Of a stretch of 64,000 nucleotides of DNA, positions 13,825 to 27,014 are shown in pieces. Within the stretch, counting starts at the first letter, position 1. Each line of letters starts with the position of its first letter. The notes beneath the pieces are model-generated. The model was given only the letters and a program-made list of their open reading frames with translations. It was not told the origin of the DNA and did not search any database. The translations under genes and the position numbers were made by a program. Source of the DNA: Holothuria scabra (taxonomy: Eukaryota > Echinodermata > Holothuroidea > Aspidochirotida > Holothuriidae); assembly GCA_037179385.1 (NCBI GenBank), contig CM074188.1, forward strand, positions 20,911,318 through 20,975,317, given 5' to 3'.

Positions 13825-14190
13825 TGTGGAGTGACGTAGCTGCAGGGGGAGGGGTGATTTGCCCCTCCCCGGCTGAAAAATTCGGAGAATTCGGAAGTTT
13901 TGTGCTACACGTGACCTACATTACAGCTGCAGCAAGTTGGTGTAGCCAGAGGAGGGGCCAGGATGTTAAATGTTGCACAAGATGGCATCTAAGGGTACTT
14001 AATATTCAAAAATATCCCTTAAGGTGGGATTTAGGCCCTGCAGTTAGTTCTCCAAATCTAAAAATCTGGCTACGCCAGTGGAATGCAGAACGTTTCAAAG
14101 TGAAGTAATACTCGTACTTTGGAATAAAAAAATCAGAAAATTTAGGTGCTTGCCCCCTGGGAAAAAGTCTAGCTGCGCCACTGTCTGTGC
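13825..14190. repeat. Cluster of CAGTGGCGTAGC-type ends
   Basis: tgacgtagctgcaggggg (13831), ggctacgccagtgg (14066) and agctgcgccactg (14172) are three ends of the dispersed family. The last, read on the minus strand with its following sequence to about 14130, closely matches 19110-19170. Confidence 0.55.
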
Positions 14191-14310
14191 GGTCAAAATT
14201 TGCTGTCAGTGCTGCTAGCGGTGCTAATAGCGCTTTCAACGATTCTGTGCGGCCGGTACACTCAGGGCTTCAAGCTCCCTGGTTCAATGAACAACAGTGG
14301 AAGCCTTGAA

Positions 14311-15647
14311 TTACCGATAATGTTAAAAGAAATTACCGATAATACAAAAATTTCTATAAAGCGATAATGTAAAATAAGAAGTAACCGATAATGTAAAAAA
14401 AATCTTTGAACCGATAGTGTAAAAGGAATTTTTTGATAATGTAAAATTTGTATAAAATGAAGGTTTCAAAATTATGGTCCTACCAACAGGGGTTTATGTG
14501 ACTTCGCAAGTTTATGAAGGTAGGGAGGCAAGCTGACAGGCGGTAGGCGAACAAAGCAGGAAAGCAAATAGGTTGGTTCGTTGGTGGGTACGTGTGTACA
14601 TTCGTATGTGCGCATTTTAACCTGCGTCAATGTATTGGTTTATGCATTGACTATGTTGTGTCTGAGTCACGGTGTAGTCTTCACGGGAGTAACCGCCAGG
14701 ACTTTTTATTGGGGGAGGGAGGGGCGCCAATTACTGGGCCTGATCACTGTCTGGGGCACTTTTGGAATATTTAAGTACCCTGTAGATGTAATATGGTGCT
14801 AATACCATTGGCATCATATGAAGTCATTCTTTTTGTACCATTGCAAAATATTTTTGCAATGTTAATTTTGCAATGGTTACATATACATATACAAACAAAT
14901 ATAAACATGTGTGTGTATGACATGCATGTATGAGGATACATGCAGTTTCTATGTATTTCGTGTACACTTTACACTTGTCAGGTCACTCAGTTGTGACCGA
15001 CCGCCTTAGTTCAGAGCACGATATCGAATAGGTTCTAGCATATCTCCCCAATGGGCTAAGGTGGAGCCAGTTCTTGAAGATGGTGATTTGAAGTTTGATT
15101 ATTTCCAAATTTCAGCTTAAGTGGGCTGTAATACAAAGAGCTAATAACTAAGTCATAGAAATGCTCTCTATGGAATTGATTTTTACTTCTCCGTCTAAGA
15201 GGATCACTTAGAGTAAATTATAAAAAATTGAAATGTAATTATAACACATACCCCTGTACACCGAAATCAAGATATGTTCTCAGAAAGGGGGCTCTCGATA
15301 CCACCTATACGTAATTGCACATGTAGGCAACACACCCACGAACCTGCCTATTTGCTTTCCCACTCCCTACCGGCCTGGCGTCTGTCAGCTTTCCTGCCCA
15401 CCTACATAAACTCACACACATACAAACTTGTAGGTAGGACCATATGAAACCCAGTTTTACACTATGGGTTAATTCTTTTTACTGTTTTACATTATCGGTA
15501 AATTTTTCTTACATTATCGGTTCAAAGAATTTTGACATTATCGGTAAATTTTTCTAATATTATCGGTTCAAAGGATTTTCACATTATCTGTTTTTGTTTT
15601 TCATTATCGGTTGTTTTACATTATCAGGACTTTTTACATTATCGGTT
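14311..15647. mobile_element. Foldback-type element with opposed ACCGATAATGTAAAA arrays
   Basis: The left end carries about six variants of ACCGATAATGTAAAA (14312-14450) and the right end carries about seven of the complement (15475-15647). Inside the arrays the arms continue as an inverted repeat (left ggaaagcaaataggttgg, right cctatttgctttccc; left tatggtcctacc, right gtaggaccata). The interior of about 750 bp has no recognised gene. Such subterminal arrays may be transposase-binding sites (inference). Confidence 0.75.
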
Positions 15648-16076
15648 GTCACTATGGTGGGTTAACAGTTTCTGCATGATGATTGAACTTGGCCACTAGC
15701 GGTAAGGCACAGACGATTGCAACAATTCGCAAGGGAGGCTCCGCAATGCCTAGATGTCACTTAAAGAGTGACAAATTGAAAAGAGGTTCAGTGCTAACCT
15801 TTCGATTCGAAAACCAAACAAAATGCAACCATAGCAGCACTTCGGTCATGAAACTGAAATTGGTGTAAGTGTATTTGCTGTCTTCACGATGCAGTGTTGC
15901 ATAGGCCTACCAGTCGATTAGCCTGGAGAACTCGAGCTGTATATAATTTGTAAAGGGAATTTTTTCTGCATTTCAAACTTATCAGTGACTGAAAGGGCGA
16001 GAAGTAAACTGCTGTAAAAAATTATAGAGGTAAGAATGTTGATTGTTTTGCAATTTAGGAAATGTTAACAACTTAA

Positions 16077-16371
16077 AGGCCCAGTTCTCTCACCCCAAAC
16101 AGTACCAATTTTCCTAACCTTCTTACTGAAGCCCCTCCCACAATTATCTGAAATTATCCTCATCCAGATACTATCTCAATTTATTGCTTCAAGTTGAGTA
16201 TAGAAAAACTCAATTTATGTAATCAAAACAGGCTCAGTACCGTTCATGCTGTGTAATATAAGCTTTAATACTCTGCATTGTTTGAAGTAGCTGCCAATCA
16301 AAGAGCTGAGCCAATTGAGTATTTCGGTACCCCGTACCAAAATTGTAGTTTGGGGTGAGAGGTTGGGCCCT
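16077..16371. mobile_element. TTAA-flanked MITE, family 1, best copy
   Basis: A 295-bp element runs from AGGCCCAGTTCTCTCACC to its inverted end GGTGAGAGGTTGGGCCCT, with TTAA on both sides (16073-16076 and 16372-16375). TTAA duplications are typical of piggyBac and Kolobok elements. There is no coding capacity. Four further copies lie in this window. Confidence 0.85.
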
Positions 16372-16375
16372 TTAA

Positions 16376-19105
16376 GGTGATTATGACATGGCCAGAGTAA
16401 GTTTCCCAGTAACTTCTTATGAACTTGAAATAAAATCAATGTTTACCGGACCAAACTAAGTTGATATATATACGTCGGATTACGACCATGTGAATAAAAA
16501 ATGGGTAGTCCACGGAGTTGCAAATCTCATCGCAATTATGGCCCACTTAAATCACTGCTCATCTGTAAGCTATATTAATTCAAGGTATAAGCTGATAGCT
16601 GATGTTTTCAGAACATTGTCTTGACCGTCAATCTATCCATGTTTTGTTTTAGAGTATTTCTTTCTGTAAGGGTGTCAGTATATCTTCAAGGCTGGCCCTT
16701 GTTTTCAGTGGCCACACTTTGCATGGTATTGTTATTTCTGTGTCTACGCCGATGTCTCTGTGTGTGCACTATAAGAGGAAGTGTCCACATCTTTGAGTCT
16801 CCTTTGCTAGCTAGGGCACATGCAGCCTAGGTATCACAATTTCTCTCTAGAGGTTTTTCACCGAAGTCACTGCCCTGCGCATCTCTACATTTTTACTAGA
16901 CGGCCAAGCGTTCGTTGTAATACAGTTGTATCTATGATGGGGAATCTGCCCTCCTGCTCTGCCCGTATATACCGTTGAGGCGGCGTCTGCTTCACACTTG
17001 ACGGCAAAAATGAATTTGTTCATGAGAACGCAAATTTGATAGACGGTTAGTTCTCATGCTAGCAAGACAACTTGCTACTTGCGTTTGCGTTCTGCGTTGT
17101 TTGGAACTTGGTCCAACTTCTACTTGCAGAAGCAAAGAGGCGTGATACGCAATGTCATTGTAAGAGTTGTACGGTTGTGTGTGCGCTGTTCGAGCATCAT
17201 TAATTTCCATGTGTACATTTATTATTTTTGACACTGTCTATCGCGTGCTCTGAAAACACGACCGCGCCCATTAGTTAACAACTACAGGCAACTAATAAAC
17301 GTGCTGCCTAATTTGCAGGCACCGTATTAACAGGATTTATTTCTCTGTGTACGCGCGGTTTAATTTTGGCTGAAAAGGAGCGCACGCTTCCTTGGGGATT
17401 GTCTACATTGTTTCACAGTATTCACGCCCGGCCCTAGGGCATCTTTCAGACAAATGGTTTCTGAGCGTAACGCAAAATAAAAACATTCGAAAATCAGTAA
17501 AGTTTCAACACAAATCTGCTCGGAACGCACGGCACATAAGCTTCAAATCATCTCGCACTGGACGGCAGAAAGGCATTGTAATCACATATTTTCATATCAC
17601 AGAAGAGTCTGGTTAAACATTATAATGATTAAAATAAATTCGATTTATGTAAAACCTTATATAGGACAAAGCGCTGAACAGAGTTAACCAATGAAAGCTA
17701 GTTAGATCAGGAAAGTTTCGAGTTTTAATCAGTTTGCATTCCCCAATGAGTTTTTCTGTTAAAAAAGCAATCCTTCTTCAAAATTTTGCCCTTTGACCTC
17801 TGACATTTATACCAAAAGGTTGACAAGACACAAGGCATATGAGTTACTTTCCTTTCAAGTTTGAGGCAGTTTTTAAAACTAAAAAAAAGTAAATTTGACC
17901 TTCTGTCGCATGGCCTTTAACATTGATTGACATGGAAACCACATATTTTGGTAGAACTGGTAAGCCTTATTTTGCATGTTAAGTTCCATGTTAAAAAGTT
18001 TTGGTTTCCGGTTCAATCTGAACCGGATGTTTTTAGAGTGTACATGTGAAAGGACATTTATACAATGCTGTATCCAATCTTGCAATACCCAAAAGTTATT
18101 TGGCCGTGTCCGGGAACGCAACGGCAACGACAACGGCAAAAATATCCCAAACAATAGAAAGTGAAAGACTGTTCACACTAGCACGGCAACAGCAATGCGG
18201 CAATCCGGCAATTCGGCAAAAATGCGTCTCGAAAAAAGTAATCGCACACGGAGCGATTCAATGCCATTTGCAAAAAAATTCTGCCAACTTCAGTGTTTGC
18301 AAGCACTTGCCTGTCTGATCGGCGGGAGCCAACGGTACGGGGCAGAGACGTTCTGTGAAATCCCGCCAAAACACTACACAAATTATTTTGGTCCGTACAA
18401 ACTACAAGATGCCTCGTAGATCTGACTTATCTGCCGAGATTATAGAAAGCTGGCCATACTTGTCCAAAAAGAATGATTCATATACGATGCATGATTACCA
18501 TGATAAAGTAAAGTTATTTATTGTGTGGGAAAAATAGCAAAGGAAATGGGAAATCCCCAATTCAATGGTAACTATTCATATCATGTACGTTGATAGCTGG
18601 TACTGTTAGAAATATTTTTAAAGCCATCAATCATAACTTTTAAGCTTTGTCCATGATGTAACGTATGTCAGCTTTGAAAATAATACCTGATTAGGCTATA
18701 AATTATTTCCTCTTGAGTACAAACCTATATTGCATTCCAATGTTTATTGAAAAAACATGGTTCGCTCAGTTTTTTTTTTTAAACGTACGCCTATTTTCCC
18801 TGTCCCGACCTGACCTCTAACTTTGACTAGCCTAATAAAGTGGCATAGGAAGCAATATGAAAGTGGGAGGGGGGGAGGACTTATTTTGGACTGTGCACCT
18901 CCCCTTTTCCATTGACCAAAAGGTACACTTTTGATGCTAATTTTTGGGTGGGTTTGCTTCTTCTGCGAGCAAGAACGATTTTTAATAAAAAGAATTTAAT
19001 GCCTTACTTCATTTTTTCAAATGAAAATGCGCAATGAAAAAGGTGGAAATATTCGTTTTCCAGCCATGCTATAAAAGACAAAATTTCCAGTATATCTATG
19101 CCAAC
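16376..19105. other. No gene recognised; CGGCAAC-rich segment
   Basis: Around 18110-18220 the words acggcaac and cggcaaaaat recur, and an inverted relative (ttgccgttgctgctgtccg) lies at 19446-19466 just beyond, so the ends of a worn transposon are possible. Confidence 0.45.
17995..18050. repeat. Second copy of the CCGGTTCAA..TTGAACCGG segment
   Basis: ccggttcaatctgaaccgg then gtttttagagtgtac matches 6352-6395 closely. Confidence 0.55.
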
Positions 19106-19109
19106 GGTC

Positions 19110-19170
19110 AGTGGCTTAGCTACACTTTTTCCAGGAGGGCGGGGACAAGCACCCAAATTTTCTGATAACG
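19110..19170 (+). repeat. CAGTGGCGTAGC-family copy
   Basis: cagtggcttagctacac, then tttttccagg, and aagcacccaaattttctgat match the reverse complement of 14130-14180. Confidence 0.6.
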
Positions 19171-19839
19171 CTCACAAACGTATTTGGCTAAAAGTTCTGT
19201 TCAGACTTTTATTTTCAAATTTAATTATTCTGCTGTAACCATATTTTCCTCTTCCGCCCTTTCTTCTATTTGGTACGATCTTGCCAATACAAAGATCACT
19301 TCCTCATCAATGTCTGACATGTTCGATAGTCAGATAACAAAAATTTGTCAGCTTCAGAGACCCGTCAGTATCATAGGAGTAAATTTTTTTTCCGTACGCG
19401 GCAATTATTTTTGCCTTCATATGCTGGATTGCCATTGACTTTGACGTTGCCGTTGCTGCTGTCCGTACATGTGAACGCACCTTCAAGTTATTTTCACTAA
19501 GAAAATTATGAAACCAAACAAGGCACATTTGGAGCAGAAATGATATTAATTCCAAAACGCTTGAAACCAAGTTTTTCAATTTCCTGAACATGTACGGTAT
19601 AGCAGAGAAGGGGATTGCGAAGCATTTGACGGTCTACACCAGACATTTAACTCTTTACAGCGGAGGTATAACAGTACACCTCCTGATGAAGGGGTCTGAA
19701 AACAACCAAACACGTATTTTGCATTTTTGCAACCCAATAGTGAACTTCTCGGCTGTCAATTAAGTACACTGCGTTTTCAATTATGTATAACCATGTAGGT
19801 TTACCTGAGTCGGTGTAACATGGGGTCCATCCGATATTC

Positions 19840-20095
19840 GAACGGTTCTTTATTCATAGGGGTTATTATTCATAACGTCTTTTTTTGGCAAAAATAAGGT
19901 TCATGGTTCATAAGATTCGGTATTCATAATGGAAGAAAAAGTTCGCTTTTCATAATTGCAAGAAAGGTTCGCTGGTCAGCATGGATAATAAGATTTGATA
20001 TTCATAATAGTAAGACGGGTTCGTTATCCTTAATGGAAAAAAGTGTTCAATACTCATCAGTGAGAAAAAGATTTCGATATTCATTATGAGAGAAA
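19840..20095. repeat. Diverged minisatellite of about 35-bp units
   Basis: Units resembling ttcgatattcataatgg-aagaaaa recur about seven times. The last part is repeated after the gap because of the duplication. Confidence 0.6.
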
Positions 20096-21576
20096 AGGAG
20101 AAAAGGGAAAATTAAGCCGGAACAATGGAATTGCATTTTAGGCCTAAGTTTGTGGACGGACGAAGTTTGGTGATTGGTGCTGGTTGGCCTTCTGATGTTC
20201 GCACTTTGGCAAAGAGTTCTACTTTAAATGATTAATGTGAGACCGTCGGAAAGTTGTGGTGCAGGGATCTAGTCCCCTGTAATCTAATCTACCTTAAAAC
20301 AACGATTTGCTATACCGCACGAAGTCTGAGCCTGCAAAAATGACCAAAAGTCAAGGACCTCATCCAGTCAGCATGGCGTGAAAGACAGAAGAAAGAGGAA
20401 CAATGCTTAATGACTTTTGCTAAGCCGTTCCACGTACTACTTCGCTGTTGCGTACAGAATGTTACTGAACTATCATTTCTTTAACCGAAATCAAATGAAA
20501 TTCCGTTCAAACACACTTTCTCTGATAAAATCAAGGAATTTTCACATTGAAGTTGATTTTCCGACAGACCTCAGAGTTCTTCAACAGGTGTAAATTTCTG
20601 TGGAAATAGCATCACTATTTATACCCTCTCACCCAAATATGACACCCCTGTGAAATGTGTTATCAATAAAGTAACAAAATTTACATTAGCGGAAAGAATA
20701 TGATGATAATGATGCTAATTGTGAAATATCTGTGAACAAAAAGCTGTCGGTAGAAACCTACAACTTTAAAATCAGCATGAAAATTTTCTCCGGAACACTG
20801 ACAAAATAATATACTTGTGTGTGCTAATATTAAGCAAAATAAGTCACTAGTAAAAGATATATTTACCCAACTGCCATAACATACTGAGTTTTTAAACAGT
20901 GAGAGTGCCTGTAAAATGTCAACAGGTTCAGTGCTGTTATTAGTCTCGTGTGTAGCTGTAATTATAGCAGTGTTCATCACCAAATCTGGTATGCCCTCTT
21001 GAACTCACTCACAAAACAGGGGCTATTACACTCCTGACGCTTAACCTTGTTACCTTTTACACATCTATCAAAGTTCCAGTCCCTTTCGAGACATCCGTTT
21101 AACCTTTCGGGTCAGGGAGATCAACCTTAGACAAATTTCTGTTCTTTTCCTGATTTTTATCTGTGGACAGCGAATTGAGCTGACAGTTTTGACAGTTTGA
21201 CAGTAATGAGATCTCATGAATAATGCAGCAACTTAAATTCTGTTTAATATCTGTTCTTTTTGTGTTCTTTTTCTGTAAAGAACAGAAAAATTAGCAAAAA
21301 ACAGAAAAAGATCAGAAAGAGCAACAATTTTGTTCTTTTGCTTTTTACTAGTGTTAGGGCGACGGTGACGGCATCAGTGGACATTCCCCGATCAGAGCCT
21401 TTAATTTTCCTCCTCCCCAATTCAGAACAAAATCAGGTTATCCCGAGTCTTACTAGCCTTGTTCAAGACGTGTTAGTGTAGTACTTATTTTCCATACTAT
21501 TTTGACTCTGGATCCAAAATAAGAGCGCGCTTTTCAACTGGAATGTACGTACTCACAGGTATCTCTTACAATACTA
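19946..21576. repeat. 1.6-kb sequence duplicated across an assembly gap, copy 1
   Basis: This segment is almost identical to 21677-23302, with a few one-base differences and a cluster of mismatches toward the gap. It ends at the motif preceding the ATT microsatellite, where the assembly broke. An open frame of 98-100 codons recurs in both copies on the minus strand, but a one-base indel changes its end, so it is not considered a gene. Confidence 0.9.
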
Positions 21577-21676
21577 NNNNNNNNNNNNNNNNNNNNNNNN
21601 NNNNNNNNNNNNNNNNNNNNNNNNNNNNNNNNNNNNNNNNNNNNNNNNNNNNNNNNNNNNNNNNNNNNNNNNNNNN
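21577..21676. other. Assembly gap (100 N)
   Basis: Exactly 100 unknown bases, a common placeholder for a gap of unknown size. It lies where copy 1 of the duplicated segment would enter the microsatellite. Confidence 0.99.
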
Positions 21677-24186
<2,510 letters not shown>

Positions 24187-24884
24187 GAAATAAATTCTGA
24201 GGACATGTCGAGGTCGTGTTCACATTTGTTCTTGTACAGATCGAGTGTATCGAGTGTGTACAACTACCGTAATGTAGTACTAATAGTACCGTCTTGAGCA
24301 AGACTTGAGTCTTACTAACTTTTCATCTACCCCGGCTTCAGATTGAGGCAAGTGCCACCTGGAATGATCATTAATTCCACCATGTTTTTTGATCCCTTGA
24401 CATGTCTATAAACAGAAAAATTCAGAAATATGGGTATCTTCGGGTGGGTTGGGGAAATATAGCGGGGTATCTGCCAAGAGTCAGGGTGGGGAAAAATAAA
24501 AAATTTAACGGGTAGGGGAAAGTAAAATGGCTATTTTTTTTTTCACTTAGAAACTCGAGAGTTGCAAACTACCCCTTAAAATACTTGTAAAGATATTGTC
24601 TTTTAGTTGATATACAGATTTTGAGCATCACGTGACTTTTGAGGTAATTAAAAGTCAAAAAGGTACGAAATTTTACCTTTGACCTAAATCTTGACTATGC
24701 TATTTTAAAATGTAATTGTGTACAGTAAATCAATTCATTTGTCCTAGTTTGACCTGGAATGATTATATTACATGTCTTCAGACAATTTTAGGCTACTAAT
24801 GTTCCAGGGTTTGTACTTATAGAAGCACCAGCGTCGAACGAAATGTTAACTAGTAATAAATCTGTTAACACAGATAACACACAT

Positions 24885-25830
24885 GTTGCTATATCCCCCA
24901 TCTTGGTTGACCTGGATCCTAAAAGAAATGTCCAGAAACATACTTTGTGAAATTTTCAACAGAAAATGGACACAGGTTAGGTTTTCCTGTGCCAAAAGTA
25001 CTTTTGATGATTATATTCGTCATGATATATATAAACATAATTAATGCATCGGCGGCCATTTTGCTTTTCCGCCATTTTAGTTGATCTGACTTCCAAAAGG
25101 AGTATTTTAAAAAGTAAATTAGGATTATTTGTTATAAAATCTGTCTAGAAAGTTAGGGCAACTGTGTCAAAAGTATTTTTAATGAATATTTTTCTTATTA
25201 TTTCTGATACATAGTGATCGTTTTATTGGCGGCCATATTGTTGTTTCCGCCATCTTGGTTAGTATGGGGTCCTGCATAAAATACCAGAAATCATGTTTTG
25301 AGAATTATGTACAATTTTCTATAAAGATATTAGAAATTTTTAGTCGAAATATATTTTTTTATGATTATTTTCTGACATTTATTTGCATTTTTTTAAAATA
25401 TGTTCTTTTTTGTGGGGCATTTTTACTGTATTGTTTGTACTTCTTCAGTGCATTTCCGACATATTGAATGACAAATACTCTTGTATCTAGGACTGTCATG
25501 TTCCGCCTTTATTTGAAAACATTATTTTTCATCATTGTGATTGAGGAATGTGGAAATTTGCAATTTTTTCACAATTCTTTGGAAATATTTCATTTATTTT
25601 GGCAGACATTTTGTTGTTTTTCCGCCATCTTAGTTAACCTGAATCTCACCAAAACAGTCTCAAATATTAATTCTGGAATACTTGTCATAAAATATGACTG
25701 AATTTTAAAAGACGATCCCTCAACAATATTTTTTTAAGAATATTTTCTTTATTATTATTTAATTAAAAATATTCAAAATGTTTGCCACCATTTTGTTTTT
25801 GGCAGCCATTTTGAACGGGCGAGACCCAAA
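24885..25830. repeat. About five 180-bp tandem repeats with paired GCCAT motifs
   Basis: Motif pairs of the form ggcggccattttg ... ccgccatcttggtt recur near 25051, 25228, 25413 (decayed), 25601 and 25784, with spacing of about 177-188 bp. The units are diverged. The motif CCGCCATCTTGG resembles the YY1 consensus. Confidence 0.65.
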
Positions 25831-26170
25831 ATATTTACTAATGCCACTTGATTTCGTGTCCAGCGGACCGTAATGTTTCAAAATAATATTACGACGGAGA
25901 GTTGTAAGGTTGCCTGTGAGATGCCTGTGAGCCATAGCATAATGACCACTCCAAATGGCACTTACCTCGATCTCCTGCCCAATTTGAGGCTATTAGTACT
26001 GTGATATTTCATTGTATTGTTTTGTTCCCTTTTAGGTATTAAGAAGGGACAAAAGTACCGATATGGACATGTAGATATGCAATTAATAAATTTGCTATAA
26101 CAAGGAATGCTTAAATAGATATAAAAATGATTTCGAGACGGTGTACAGCTTGTAACCCAGTCAGCAAAAT

Positions 26171-26245
26171 CCGGCGGTCCGTCGGCGGCCATTGTCGGCT
26201 TTTGATCGGCCATTTATTGGCGTTTGGCCACTGAAGGACCGCCGG
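26171..26245. repeat. GC-rich palindrome inside the foldback element
   Basis: The arms ccggcggtcc and ggaccgccgg are perfectly inverted around a GGC-rich loop. Flanking words (acccag and ctgggt) also pair, so it may be a nested small MITE of about 150 bp. Confidence 0.5.
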
Positions 26246-27014
26246 AGGGCCATCGGAAGTCCGCTGGCTACATCCGGGTCATTTACAAAATTGTATGCTG
26301 GGTAAAATTTTTAACTCTCATTAACCATGAACAGATTGTCATTTCCGGGTTGGAAAACTATGTTTTTCTAACAGATTTTTACTAGTTAACATTTCGTTCG
26401 ACACTGGTGCTTCTTAAGTACAAACCCTGGAACATTAGTAGCCTAAAATTGTCTGAAGGCATGTAATATAATAATTTCAGATCAAACTAGGACAAGTGAA
26501 TCGATTTACTGTACACAATTACATTTTAAAATAGCATAGTCAAGATTCAGGTCAAAGGTCAAATTTCGTACTTTTTTGACTTTTAATGACTTCAAAAGTC
26601 ACGTGATTCTCAAAATCTGTATATCAACTAAAAGAAAATTTCTTTGGAAGTATTTTGAGGGGTAGTTTACAACTCTCGATCGAGTTTCTAGATGAAAAAT
26701 AATAGCCAGTTTTACTTCCCCTGCCCCTTAAATTTTTGATTTTGCAGCACTCTGACTCTTGACAGATACCCCGCTATATTTCCCCAACCCACCCGAAGAT
26801 ACCCATATACCTGAATTTTTCTGTTTATAGACATGTCAGGGAATCGAAAAGCATGGTGGAATAAATGATCATTTCATGTGGCACTTGCCTCCGATCTGAA
26901 GCCGAGGCTAATAAGCTGGGGAAGGCATTCCGTTCCGACAGAGGGCATGCTGCAGATTTACGATAACAGTATTAGCATAATTCTGCAGAACCTGCTAAAC
27001 TTCAAAAAGTTGCA

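Larger units (their letters stand above)
24329..26908. mobile_element. Large foldback element with arms of about 540 bp
   Basis: Positions 24329-24870 and 26370-26908 are long inverted copies of each other with modest divergence; matching blocks include cccacccgaagatacccat, gcataccccgctatatttcc-type sequence and ctagttaacatttcgttcg. The core holds about five diverged 180-bp tandem units and a GC-rich palindrome. No transposase was found. It starts right after the long microsatellite. A precise target-site duplication was not seen. Confidence 0.8.

Noticed and set aside
20681..20983. 100-codon minus-strand frame that recurs at 22417-22713
   Set aside because: It is repeated only because the whole segment is duplicated across the gap. 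A one-base indel changes its end, and no motif or splice context supports it.
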